In this document: piece after piece, positions 1 to 7,660 of the stretch | Position numbering within the stretch: the first letter of the stretch is position 1 | How the letters are laid out: every line of letters starts with the position of its first letter | DNA from: Lactococcus ileimucosae | Lineage (GTDB): Bacteria > Bacillota > Bacilli > Lactobacillales > Streptococcaceae | DNA length: 64,000 bases | Assembly (NCBI RefSeq): GCF_943193185.1 | Contig: NZ_CALPDE010000011.1 | Location: 1 to 64,000, forward strand | Reading direction: 5' to 3' | Translations under genes and position numbers: made by a program | Notes under the pieces: generated by a model | What the model was told of the DNA's origin: nothing | Seen by the model: the letters and a program-made list of their open reading frames with translations, nothing else | The model's database searches: none

Positions 1-75
1 CCATGGAATATCGGATGGCATACCTCATTGAACATTAATTTGTTTTTTTACTGTCCGTTTTATTTGGTGCTTGAC
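1..75 (+). mobile_element. Possible 3' tail of an IS3-family element
   Basis: Positions 3-38 read MEYRMAYLIEH followed by a stop. This resembles the C-terminus of IS3-family OrfB proteins, where a P-x-E-Y-R motif sits near the end. The degraded IS3 copy at 26.0-27.3 kb has a similar ending (LEYRASYL). The AT-rich bases after the stop contain TGTCC, a common feature of IS3 ends. Only the last dozen codons are in the window, so this is a weak call. Confidence 0.25.
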
Positions 76-183
76 ATCTTACTAAAAGCAACTGTGTTTT
101 TTTTGTACTTAATTTTTAAAACTTCTATAAACATCTTCTACAAAGACTTGGGCAATTCTTTTCTTGAAAGCTTCGTTTTCTTT

Positions 184-786
184 CTATAACTCATCAATAC
201 TGAGTTCATTGTAGCCTTCGTAATAATAACTGTTGTCAATTCCTTTCATGAAGGTTTCTCTTCCTAGATTATTTGTCAGCGCATGTTTGAGAACATGCTT
301 GATTTCAATGTCTTTAATCGGACTGCGCTTCACAGCAGATAAATAATCTGCTTTTTCAAGGGCATTCCAATCCACAACCTGCCCCAAATATTTTTTGAAA
401 ATCAAGTCCAACCAGATGCGCCCCGCACGACCGTTACCTTCACGAAAAGGATGTGCCACGTTCATCTCCACATACTTCTCAACAATCTGGTCAAAAGTCT
501 CGTGTGGCATCTTATCAATATTTTCAAGTGCAACAGAAAGATACATTACTGGCGCAAAACGAAAATCATCCTTAGCAAGATTAACATCACGAATCTGTCC
601 CGCAAAATCATATAAATCGCTGAACAAATAATGATGAATCTGAGCTAAACCCTTAAAATTCCCAACTTCTATCTTGTCAATATCACCAGAATCAAAAAGC
701 TGCTTTGCCTTTTTCTTTGTCATGATTTCTTCCTCGCGGCGGAGTTGGGCTGAGTTTGTTATGTTTCGTTTGTTTTTTAGGGTCAT
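184..786 (-). CDS. Fic/DOC family protein (probable AMP transferase)
   Basis: A 200-residue protein with an intact Fic motif, HPFREGNGRAGR, at about residues 112-123. In this family the histidine and the arginines coordinate transfer of AMP from ATP to a hydroxyl side chain of a target protein. The upstream LYDFAGQIRDVNL segment also fits the Fic fold. The start overlaps the stop of the preceding broken gene (ATGA), so the two were translationally coupled. The next clear gene upstream is an hsdM fragment, and fic genes are often found inside type I R-M loci. No partner antitoxin is recognisable, and the target is unknown. Confidence 0.85.
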   Translation of the reverse strand: MTLKNKRNITNSAQLRREEEIMTKKKAKQLFDSGDIDKIEVGNFKGLAQIHHYLFSDLYDFAGQIRDVNLAKDDFRFAPVMYLSVALENIDKMPHETFDQIVEKYVEMNVAHPFREGNGRAGRIWLDLIFKKYLGQVVDWNALEKADYLSAVKRSPIKDIEIKHVLKHALTNNLGRETFMKGIDNSYYYEGYNELSIDEL

Positions 787-1370
787 TGATTCTCCGATCT
801 TCTAAAATCCTGTATCAAATGATTTTTTTTAGTTTGTGATGCTTCTAAGAATGATTTATCCTTAATATAGAATCTTATTTTTTCTTGATTGTATTCTCTA
901 GACCACAACTCATTACTACCAGAAAGAATTACTGGAAATATAATGAAAATTCTAGCATTTTCCACAACTTCTTCCAGTTGATCCTTTTTATAGATATATT
1001 CACTCAATTTTTCTCTAAAGATGTGTGCTAATTCTTTCAGCTTGGGAAATGGTCAATGAACCTTGATTTATCTTTTCTTGTAAATCTATCACTTGGGATT
1101 CTTTTTCAACATCGGTAGATTTTAGCTTAAGGTTTGGGCAATAAATTTTTGAAATGCTGCTCCCAAAAACAATGCACCCATCGATACTTGCAATTCCCAC
1201 CAAAAGAACAGTATTTTCTGGATATAAATTTATTTTTGTCTCACTGACAACTTCATCAATAATATAGTCTTCCGCTCTGAAATTTAACAAAATATTTCAA
1301 GAGAATCGTTTTCCCTCCAACAGATACCTCACCAATCCATGCCGAAATCCTTTATTTTCTCAGTCATCAT
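783..1370 (-). pseudogene. Unidentified gene broken by frameshifts
   Basis: Coding-like sequence runs through three successive frames. It starts at ATG ATG overlapping the upstream stop (MTEKIKDFGMDW, then TGA). It resumes in a second frame (GEVSVGGKTILLKYF), then in a third (LNFRAEDYIIDEVV up to SQAERISTHL at 1015), and finally as KELAHIFREKLSEYIYKK and onward to the stop at 783. Each piece joins its neighbour as plausible continuous protein. The separate pieces have only TTG starts and weak ribosome sites. The intact product would have been about 195 residues. No family was recognised. Either the gene has decayed or the sequence contains indel errors. Confidence 0.55.
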
Positions 1371-1765
1371 TCACCGACGTTAAATATCCGTTCTTGAAGA
1401 TATCCACCTTCATCGTATTTTTTCACTCCATCCTTATCAACAGCACTCCATATTTTCACATTGCGCTTTTTATCGTCCTTAATTTTTATTTTTTGAGAAA
1501 TCGCTATATATTGAACTTCTTTCTTTGAATGAATAATATTATCCAAATTCATAAGTTTTAATCTATTATGTGCGGACTCAGAAGACGAAAAGAAATAAGC
1601 TTCGTTTAAGTCATCTGTAACCTTCCAACGGTTTTCTTTATTAAGAAGACCACCAACTCTTTCCATCCCACAATAATAGTCCACTTTTCCAGTCATTTCA
1701 TTCTTTAAAGCAATGAAATGGACAACCTTTGTTTTGTTCCCAAATAAAATATCTTTAATTCCCAT
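1367..1765 (-). CDS. Hypothetical protein
   Basis: A 132-residue soluble protein of unknown function. The start at 1765 (MGIKDILFGNK) is chosen because GGAG lies seven bases upstream; an in-frame ATG at 1786 lacks such a site. The sequence is rich in charged and aromatic residues, with no signal peptide or membrane segment. Its stop overlaps the start of the frameshifted gene (ATGA), so both belonged to one leftward unit ending in fic. It sits downstream of the hsdM fragment, so it may be cargo of a former restriction locus. Confidence 0.6.
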   Translation of the reverse strand: MGIKDILFGNKTKVVHFIALKNEMTGKVDYYCGMERVGGLLNKENRWKVTDDLNEAYFFSSSESAHNRLKLMNLDNIIHSKKEVQYIAISQKIKIKDDKKRNVKIWSAVDKDGVKKYDEGGYLQERIFNVGE

Positions 1766-1848
1766 TATCATTCTCCAAACATTCATTCAATCACTCGTAT
1801 TACGTATAAAATTATTTCGTCTTAGTTAAAGTCCGCATGAAATTACTG

Positions 1849-2082
1849 CTAAAACAGCTGGTAGTATGCTATTTTAGACTCATAAGCTTGAACTACTTTA
1901 TCTTTAGTCTTTGCAAGTGCAGCTTCCAGACGAGCAATAACAAACATGGGGATGATAACATCTCTATATTTGTCTGCACGATAAGCGCCACGCAATGTGT
2001 TGGCAATAGACCAAACTAAATTAACCTCGTTGGAAATATTTATATTATTCTTTTGAAAGATAGGATTGAATTTTTCTGACAT
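1849..2082 (-). pseudogene. hsdM: N-terminal fragment of type I methyltransferase HsdM
   Basis: The 77 residues from MSEKFNPIFQKNN through the WSIANTLRGAYRADKYRD and VIIPMFVIARLEAAL segments match the N-terminal helical domain of type I modification subunits (HsdM). The catalytic region with the NPPF/Y motif is entirely absent: the reading frame ends shortly after AYESKIAYYQLF, against a usual length of about 500 residues. The promoter and start appear preserved. The fragment cannot methylate DNA. The unrelated genes that follow suggest a deletion or replacement removed the rest of hsdM and its partners. Confidence 0.8.
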
Positions 2083-2121
2083 TTTTCTATTTGTACTCTT
2101 TTTCTGATTTTATATAACTTT

Positions 2122-2175
2122 ATTATAACAAATCTACAGGCTTATATCTCTTTATGACAGTAATTTTTACTGTCA
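2122..2175 (-). promoter_or_regulatory. Promoter and palindrome upstream of hsdM remnant
   Basis: Minus-strand TATAAT (2122-2127) lies about 40 bases upstream of the hsdM fragment start. A perfect 9-base inverted repeat, TGACAGTAA / TTACTGTCA with a 3-base loop (2155-2175), lies just upstream of it. The repeat could be an operator; it lacks a T-run on the useful side to be a convincing terminator. No good -35 box is visible. Confidence 0.4.
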
Positions 2176-2202
2176 ATATGGTGCATGCAGTCAATCAACA
2201 AT

Positions 2203-2340
2203 TTAAGCAGATAAAATGCTATCTGTGCCATCATCCACTTCACAAAGTAACCTCACTGTCACATTGTTAGTTCCCGCCATATTCGTAGAATAATTGTTTC
2301 CTAGTCCAAAAGGATTTTTAAAAATTAAGACAGCTAAAGT
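2203..2340 (-). pseudogene. Coding-like C-terminal remnant, unknown
   Basis: On the minus strand, about 44 open codons end with NVTVRLLCEVDDG and then DGTDSILSA and a stop at 2203. The composition looks like real protein, but there is no start codon, and upstream the frame closes at a TAG. It overlaps the leader region of the small plus-strand unit at 2422. It is probably the tail of a lost gene; the family was not recognised. Confidence 0.2.
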
Positions 2341-2421
2341 GTGCTAAGATTTAAAGTAAATATATTTTTAGTATGAGACTGCAGCTCAAAGAAAGTAGTT
2401 TGACATGGAGGAATTCTAATC

Positions 2422-2469
2422 GTGCAAAAAGTAAATTTCAAAAAACGCATCGTGGACGTTAACACATGA
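2422..2469 (+). CDS. Short leader peptide (15 aa)
   Basis: A GTG codon at 2422 is preceded by GGAGG ten bases upstream and opens a 15-codon peptide rich in lysine, arginine and valine (MQKVNFKKRIVDVNT). Its TGA stop overlaps the ATG of the next small gene (ATGA). The next gene has no strong ribosome site of its own, so this peptide probably couples translation into it. Its existence as a stable product is uncertain. Confidence 0.4.
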   Translation: MQKVNFKKRIVDVNT

Positions 2470-2618
2470 ATGAATTATTCACAATCCTCTCCGAGATCGT
2501 AAACTTCATCATCGCACTTGGTATGCTTTCAATGGTCCTTGACCTAAGCCGAGCAAAAAAAGATCTCAGAGAAATGAAGCAGATATTATTAGAAAAGGAA
2601 GATAAAAACAGCAAATAA
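2466..2618 (+). CDS. Small single-span membrane protein (50 aa)
   Basis: A 50-residue protein, MNELFTILSEIVNFIIALGM and onward. Residues about 5-27 are hydrophobic and form one membrane helix. The tail is strongly charged (RAKKDLREMKQILLEKEDKNSK) and helical. Its start overlaps the stop of a 15-codon leader, and a strong hairpin terminator follows directly, so this is a self-contained transcription unit. Size and layout resemble small membrane toxins or regulatory micro-proteins, but no family was recognised. It lies between the R-M remnant and the convergent gtfB. Confidence 0.55.
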   Translation: MNELFTILSEIVNFIIALGMLSMVLDLSRAKKDLREMKQILLEKEDKNSK

Positions 2619-2620
2619 CA

Positions 2621-2667
2621 AAAAACAGGAGAGGATTCTCAACCCTAAGAGTTATCTCCTGTTTTTT
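2621..2667 (+). terminator. Intrinsic terminator after small membrane protein
   Basis: Arms AACAGGAGA (2624-2632) and TCTCCTGTT (2655-2663) pair perfectly and are followed by a run of T on the plus strand. An A-run on the other side means it may also act on leftward transcripts leaving gtfB. Confidence 0.85.
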
Positions 2668-2727
2668 AATCGTTTGTATCTTTCTTCATGAGAAGCAACA
2701 CGCTTCTTCTGATGAAGTTAAACACGG

Positions 2728-4086
2728 TCAGTTCAAAATGTGCTGGTAATCCGAAATATCAACCTGTCCTGCATGTTTATGCTGTGTTTTAAGTGCTGCT
2801 TGAAAAGCGGTATTATCTTGGGACAAGATTTTAACTTTGTCAATCAGTGCCTGTGCATTATCTTTTCTAAAAATATTTTCTGCAGCGGTATAGCGCTTAT
2901 TGTGCACGACATTATCAAAAGCTAAAATCAGCTGATTGTGTTCAAAAGCTTGCCGGATTATATTTTCCATTTCGTTAGCATGATTGATATCTAAATAGAA
3001 ATTGCTGTTTTTTAGAGACTTTATAATGTCTTCATCACCAACATTGGGATAAACACTGACATTATCTCTGTTTTCATAGGCCATCAGAGATGGGCTCATC
3101 GTAGTTCGTGCCGCAATATGAAAATGCATCTCAGGCAGTGCTGTAACTATCGTTTCTAATGCTTCAATTTCTGCAGAATTAGTGAAGATAAAGGCTTCTG
3201 AACTTAAGGAACTACGATTTTTAAGAGGATAGAGGTAACCCAGTTGCATGAGCTCTGTGTTCAGAGATATTCCCTCCAGCTGGCGCATGATTCTCTCAAA
3301 TTCGGCGCTGTCTTGAACAACAATTCGCTGGGTTGCATTATTGCTATCATCAAGAATACTTCTCATGTTACCGGGAATATCTTCTGAAGTTTCTTGCCAA
3401 AAAAGAGTATGTGCAAAGTTTTTTTCAGGATTGAGTGCTTTGAGGCGATTAGTAATGAAAAAAGGGCGCCCCAGATTGTTATAGAAAATCTCATTACTTT
3501 CGATATTTGCTACTTCCATGAAGAAAAGGATAAAGTCATTGAAGTTTTCAAAAACATGGTGCTTTCCTTCATGATTAACCTGGACTGTACCCGTGACGTG
3601 ATTTTCTAAAATAACTTCACGTCCTTTATCATCAAAATAAGTCGTCAAAGCCATGCTTCCATCGGAGTAAGTACACTTGCCATAACGTTCTCCAAACTGA
3701 TTATACAGATCTATTTGGCGCACACGGCCAGCATCGTTATACCATTCGACAGCTGAAACCACTCTATAGTCATTTTCACGCTTACTGTATTTGATGTGCC
3801 CCATTTTTTTATAGCCTTCAAAAATTTCAGCTTGGGCGCTGTCCCCTCTTATTTCCCAATAGAAAGGAACCTTGACTTCGTTAAAAAAGAGTGGTTCTGG
3901 TTGAGCCTCAACATCCAGTTGATGATTTTTTTGCATGCCAGTAAAATAACCAACAGGTGTTTGGACATGTTCAGGCATAAAGCCATTTTCTTCCAGAACA
4001 ATGGTCGTGTGTGTAAAACCTGCCTGGCGTAAGGAATGTTCCAAGTCAAAAGCTTGGGCATTATAATTTTCAAATAAGTTAATCAT
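2728..4086 (-). CDS. gtfB: Accessory Sec glycosyltransferase subunit GtfB
   Basis: A 452-residue partner of GtfA. In streptococcal SRRP systems GtfB is a catalytically inactive glycosyltransferase-like chaperone. It binds GtfA and the acceptor polypeptide so that GlcNAc can be added to serine and threonine residues of the adhesin in the cytoplasm. The start MINLFENYNAQ at 4086 overlaps the gtfA stop (ATGA) and follows AAGAGG; an upstream in-frame ATG at 4119 lies inside gtfA and is less likely. It is the last gene of the aSec island, before a convergent terminator. Confidence 0.9.
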   Translation of the reverse strand: MINLFENYNAQAFDLEHSLRQAGFTHTTIVLEENGFMPEHVQTPVGYFTGMQKNHQLDVEAQPEPLFFNEVKVPFYWEIRGDSAQAEIFEGYKKMGHIKYSKRENDYRVVSAVEWYNDAGRVRQIDLYNQFGERYGKCTYSDGSMALTTYFDDKGREVILENHVTGTVQVNHEGKHHVFENFNDFILFFMEVANIESNEIFYNNLGRPFFITNRLKALNPEKNFAHTLFWQETSEDIPGNMRSILDDSNNATQRIVVQDSAEFERIMRQLEGISLNTELMQLGYLYPLKNRSSLSSEAFIFTNSAEIEALETIVTALPEMHFHIAARTTMSPSLMAYENRDNVSVYPNVGDEDIIKSLKNSNFYLDINHANEMENIIRQAFEHNQLILAFDNVVHNKRYTAAENIFRKDNAQALIDKVKILSQDNTAFQAALKTQHKHAGQVDISDYQHILN

Positions 4087-5588
4087 TGTTTTATTACCTC
4101 TTGTTCGAGTTTCAACCACATTTTTTGAATCTCCTCTGTCAAATATTTTTTGGCAATAGCATAAGATGATTGGGAAATGAGGTGAAGTTCTGCTTCGTCT
4201 TTTTCCTGCATGGCGATAATGGCCTGAGTAATGTCTTCAACAGCTTTGGGACGATTATTTTTGTCATAATCCAACAAGTAACCGTTTTGATCTGGGTGAA
4301 TAAACGTTTGATTACCATAAGGTACATCAAACCCAATCATGCCCAGTCCTGAGCCTACTGCTTCAAGTAAGGTTAGACCAAAGCCTTCTGAAGTTGAAGT
4401 TGCCACATAAGTTTGATAGTTCTTATACACATCCGTCAAATCATGTTGTCCCATAAGACAAATATAACTTTCAGCGCCTAAATCTTTAATTAACTGGCGC
4501 AAAGCAGTTCCTTCACCACCATAGCCATAAATATCTAAAGTTAAGTCCTTAATCTTCTTACGCGCTTCGACAACTGCTTTAATCTGCCAATCTATGTGCT
4601 TCTCAGCAGCAAGGCGTGAAGCTGTGATCAAACTATTTTTCTTACGGACACTCGCCTTTTTCAATTCGTCAATAGAGCCTACAGGGAGAGTATAAATAGT
4701 AATCTCTCCCTTATCATATTTCTTAAACTGTGCCTCAATGACTTCTTTTTGCCGTTCAGTAGCTGTGATAAAGAAATCAATAACAGAAGTATTTTCAAAC
4801 TGATAGTCATAGAAATTATTCCAAAGAATTTTCTTTTCTGTCGTAAATGACTCACTGAAATGCTCCGCATGGATGACAATACCAACTTTTGCTGGTCCTG
4901 AAGCTCTAATAATTTGTGGTCCCATGCCCGTAGAACGATCAATAATCAGGATATCCTGAGCCGTCAAGTCAAGACACTCAACAAAATATTGAATCAGTGC
5001 CTCCTTAGAGTAAATGGTCCGATCACTGAAGATATAGAGGGATTCTTTACCATTGATGAGTTCATCGTAAGCCACCGAGCCATTTTCATTGAAGAAACGC
5101 CGCTGATAAATATTTGCTTGGTTATTCACAGGTTTGAAGTACTCGCTAAAAGTCTTCGTGTAACTGTAATAATCTCGCTGAATCAGCTTACCAGCAACAA
5201 CAATCTCTGTGCGATAGATTTTATCCTTATCCTTTTTATCCAAGAAAGCAGTCATCCGCATATTATTGTCCTTAAAGCTATAAGTCATTTGCCTTTCTCC
5301 TTCCTCCACTTTATCAGCGGGCTTAGGAAAAGTCGCTTCCAAATCCTGTCTACTAAAGCGAGTAGGCGAAATCTTTACATCTGTAAAATAGCCATAGAGC
5401 CAAATGATTTCATTATCATCAAAACCAATATTTTTCGTCATAGGCTGAATATTTTCAAGAAAGAGGTCCGTAAAAATAAATTGAGCATCCTGCTTATTTC
5501 TCTTAAAAATATTCGAACGGTAGGCTTGGGCATATTCCACACCAGAACTGGCCCAACCGATACCATGATTAAAATTATAAATAGTCAT
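4083..5588 (-). CDS. gtfA: Accessory Sec glycosyltransferase GtfA
   Basis: A 501-residue GT-B fold enzyme of glycosyltransferase family 4. It would transfer GlcNAc from UDP-GlcNAc to Ser/Thr of the SRRP as the first glycosylation step. The N-terminus MTIYNFNHGIGWASSGVEYA is characteristic of the family and carries the nucleotide-sugar loop. Near the C-terminus, STSEGFGLTLLEAVGSGLGM contains the E-x7-E type motif that contacts the donor. It works as a heteromeric complex with GtfB, encoded with a 4-base overlap downstream. Upstream, 19 bases away, is gtf3. Confidence 0.92.
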   Translation of the reverse strand: MTIYNFNHGIGWASSGVEYAQAYRSNIFKRNKQDAQFIFTDLFLENIQPMTKNIGFDDNEIIWLYGYFTDVKISPTRFSRQDLEATFPKPADKVEEGERQMTYSFKDNNMRMTAFLDKKDKDKIYRTEIVVAGKLIQRDYYSYTKTFSEYFKPVNNQANIYQRRFFNENGSVAYDELINGKESLYIFSDRTIYSKEALIQYFVECLDLTAQDILIIDRSTGMGPQIIRASGPAKVGIVIHAEHFSESFTTEKKILWNNFYDYQFENTSVIDFFITATERQKEVIEAQFKKYDKGEITIYTLPVGSIDELKKASVRKKNSLITASRLAAEKHIDWQIKAVVEARKKIKDLTLDIYGYGGEGTALRQLIKDLGAESYICLMGQHDLTDVYKNYQTYVATSTSEGFGLTLLEAVGSGLGMIGFDVPYGNQTFIHPDQNGYLLDYDKNNRPKAVEDITQAIIAMQEKDEAELHLISQSSYAIAKKYLTEEIQKMWLKLEQEVIKQ

Positions 5589-5607
5589 ATCCTACATCAT
5601 CCTGTTC

Positions 5608-6618
5608 TTACTTCAAAAAGAGAGCTTTCTCAATCTCAATTATAAGGCTTTTCGTAAAATGTCCATCGGTGATTAAAGCCCCTACATCTTTCACATTTTC
5701 GATAAGTCTTTCATACTCTTCTTCTTTCATATCTTCCACGATTGAAACAACTTCTTCCAAACTTCCAGCGACAAAACCAATGCCATTACGTTGTACAAAC
5801 GCTTCCTTTGCAAAGCCTTTGGGAACAATAACAGGAAGACCTGCTGCCAAATAAGTTGAAAATTTAAAATGATTCACAATTTGGAAGTACGCTTTGTCAA
5901 AGTATTCATCTTCCATATCATCTTCTGTCCAAACCAAACCAATTCCCCCTTCATTAAGCGAACGCATAAGCTGATCATCATACATCCAGCCCTTGATTTC
6001 AACATTCCCAACCGCCTCAACTGTTCCTTTCGAATAGGCTTCTAGCAAGATATTACTGGACCAGTTTTTGATAAATGGATAACGTTGAATGCCTCCAGCA
6101 AACTTAATCTTCCGCTGGAAAACTGGCTTCGTTTCAAGAGTGATACTACTTGTATGGTCCCAAATTTCTTGAATCAAGACTGGTGTTTTTAGACCAAAAT
6201 TGATTAAGATTTTATGCATTTTTTCAGAAGGCAGAACTACTAAATCTGCTTGATTATAGAGCTCAATATAGTATTTCATCAGATAAAAGTTAGGTTTAAA
6301 CATGAGTGGAATGAAGTCATGCGTGAAGATTACTACTTTTTCTACACGATTTTTTAGCTGCTCAGTCAAGACTTTGTCAAATTCAAAACCAGACCAAGAA
6401 GGCAGTTGCACTACAGCTAATTCGCCTCCTTGTACAGGTGCTAGAAAACCTTCTATACGTTTCCAACGCTCCATATCCGTATCACGTCCTGAATCATGAG
6501 CAACAATAGAGATTTCTTTAAAACCCATTGTTTTAGCAATATTTGTCGTCATATGTTGAGCAATTTGTGCAGTTGAAACAGCTGAATGCCCATAAAAATT
6601 AGTGATAAATTTATTCAT
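5608..6618 (-). CDS. gtf3: Gtf3-type glucosyltransferase for SRRP glycan extension
   Basis: A 336-residue glycosyltransferase (GT-B) resembling Gtf3/Nss of Fap1-type systems, which adds the second sugar (usually glucose) to the O-linked GlcNAc. The N-terminus MNKFITNFYGHSAVSTAQIA is typical. Start 6618 is preferred because GAGGAATT lies just upstream; an earlier in-frame start at 6693 is unsupported. It lies between the adhesin gene and gtfA, with a hairpin separating it from the adhesin, so gtf genes may be transcribed at a lower level than the island's translocase genes. Confidence 0.88.
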   Translation of the reverse strand: MNKFITNFYGHSAVSTAQIAQHMTTNIAKTMGFKEISIVAHDSGRDTDMERWKRIEGFLAPVQGGELAVVQLPSWSGFEFDKVLTEQLKNRVEKVVIFTHDFIPLMFKPNFYLMKYYIELYNQADLVVLPSEKMHKILINFGLKTPVLIQEIWDHTSSITLETKPVFQRKIKFAGGIQRYPFIKNWSSNILLEAYSKGTVEAVGNVEIKGWMYDDQLMRSLNEGGIGLVWTEDDMEDEYFDKAYFQIVNHFKFSTYLAAGLPVIVPKGFAKEAFVQRNGIGFVAGSLEEVVSIVEDMKEEEYERLIENVKDVGALITDGHFTKSLIIEIEKALFLK

Positions 6619-6783
6619 AAAATTAAATTCCTCATTCTGTATTCGCAAGAATAGTGATAAACTTCTGGACGTTCCTTCGGAGTTCTTATTCACATCACTC
6701 TTTAGAGTAATATCATATAGACTCTCACATTAAATTTCGCGCCATCTTCTAGATTTTACACCTGTTCTGTTCCTAACACGCCC

Positions 6784-6824
6784 AATAAACCACAAAGTCC
6801 GCAATTGCGGACTTGTTGGTTATT
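6784..6824 (-). terminator. Hairpin after the adhesin gene
   Basis: A long inverted repeat centred on AGTCCGCAATTGCGGACT with flanking AATAAAC / GTTGGTTATT pairing lies just past the adhesin stop codon. There is no long U-run, so it may attenuate rather than fully stop transcription into gtf3. Confidence 0.6.
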
Positions 6825-6829
6825 GAAGC

Positions 6830-7484
6830 TTAGTTTTGCTCCTGCTCTTTATCATCCTTTTTGCGCTTTTTACTCGCAACAAGGGCAGCTGCAAGGATAG
6901 AGAACCCTGCAAAGGTTGCTCCTAGAGCATTTTCATCACCAGTAGCTGGTAATTTTTGACCTATGCTGTTCCCTGGATTTCCAAAGTCCGGCTGTACTTC
7001 GCTTGTTAAGCTATCAGACATTGAAATTGAGATGGATTCTGTCGCTGATGTTGACTCGCTTATCGATTCTGAAAGGTAGTCAGAGTTGGACACAGAATCT
7101 GATACAGATTCACTTTCTGACACGCTTACTGATAGCGATTCGCTTTCTGAGCCGATATCAATCAATGACAGGAGCGCTGATTCTGAACTTGATTCAGAGC
7201 CGCTCGTTGAAGTACTCAGAGAGCCTTCTGGAGTCATTGATGGAGTGATTGGCTTGAAGAAATCGTATTCAGAATCTAAAGCAGATTCAGAGAGAGAGGC
7301 AGAGAGGGAACTAGATTCTGATGCTTCCACAGAAGTTGACTCTGATGATTCGGAAAGGCTAGCTGAAGTACTCAGAGAACCTTCCGGAGTCATTGACGGA
7401 GTAATTGGTCTGACTGCTGGGAACAGTGATGGAGTGACTGGTTTATAGAAATCGTATTCAGAATCTAAAGCAGATTCAGAGAGA
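6830..7484 (-). CDS. C-terminal LPxTG anchor part of the SRRP, out of frame
   Basis: This frame encodes the end of the serine-rich adhesin: serine-rich segments, two copies of a [18 protein letters not shown] module, then [15 protein letters not shown], the sortase motif LPATG, a hydrophobic stretch ([18 protein letters not shown]) and a charged tail. LPATG directs covalent attachment to peptidoglycan by sortase A. It is in a different frame from the main adhesin ORF because of a 2-base shortfall in an AG repeat at 7478-7485. It has no ribosome site of its own, so as read it would not be made separately; its first ATG is at 7393. Confidence 0.85.
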
Positions 7485-7660
7485 GGCAGAGAGGGAGCTA
7501 GATTCTGATGCTTCCACAGAAATTGACTCTGATGACGATTCGGAAAGGCTAGCTGAAGTACTCAGAGAACCTTCCGGAGTCATTGATGGAGTAATTGGTC
7601 TGACTGCTGGGAACAGTGATGGAGTGATTGGTTTAAAGAAATCGTATTCAGAATCTAAAG
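7272..7660 (-). repeat. 63-64 codon tandem duplications near adhesin C-terminus
   Basis: The same block ([35 protein letters not shown]) occurs three times. The shared landmark gaatctaaag lies at 7272, 7461 and 7651, giving spacings of 189 and 190 bases. Restoring two bases to the second gives 192, so both would be whole numbers of codons. This shows independently that the 2-base deficit is out of register. Confidence 0.85.

Noticed and set aside
4914-5645. A 243-codon plus-strand frame inside gtfA
   Set aside because: It lies wholly antisense to a well-recognised glycosyltransferase, and its composition does not look like a natural protein.
6784-6824. Operator site between the adhesin and gtf3
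   Set aside because: The symmetric hairpin directly after a stop codon fits attenuation or termination better, and no promoter is seen beside it.
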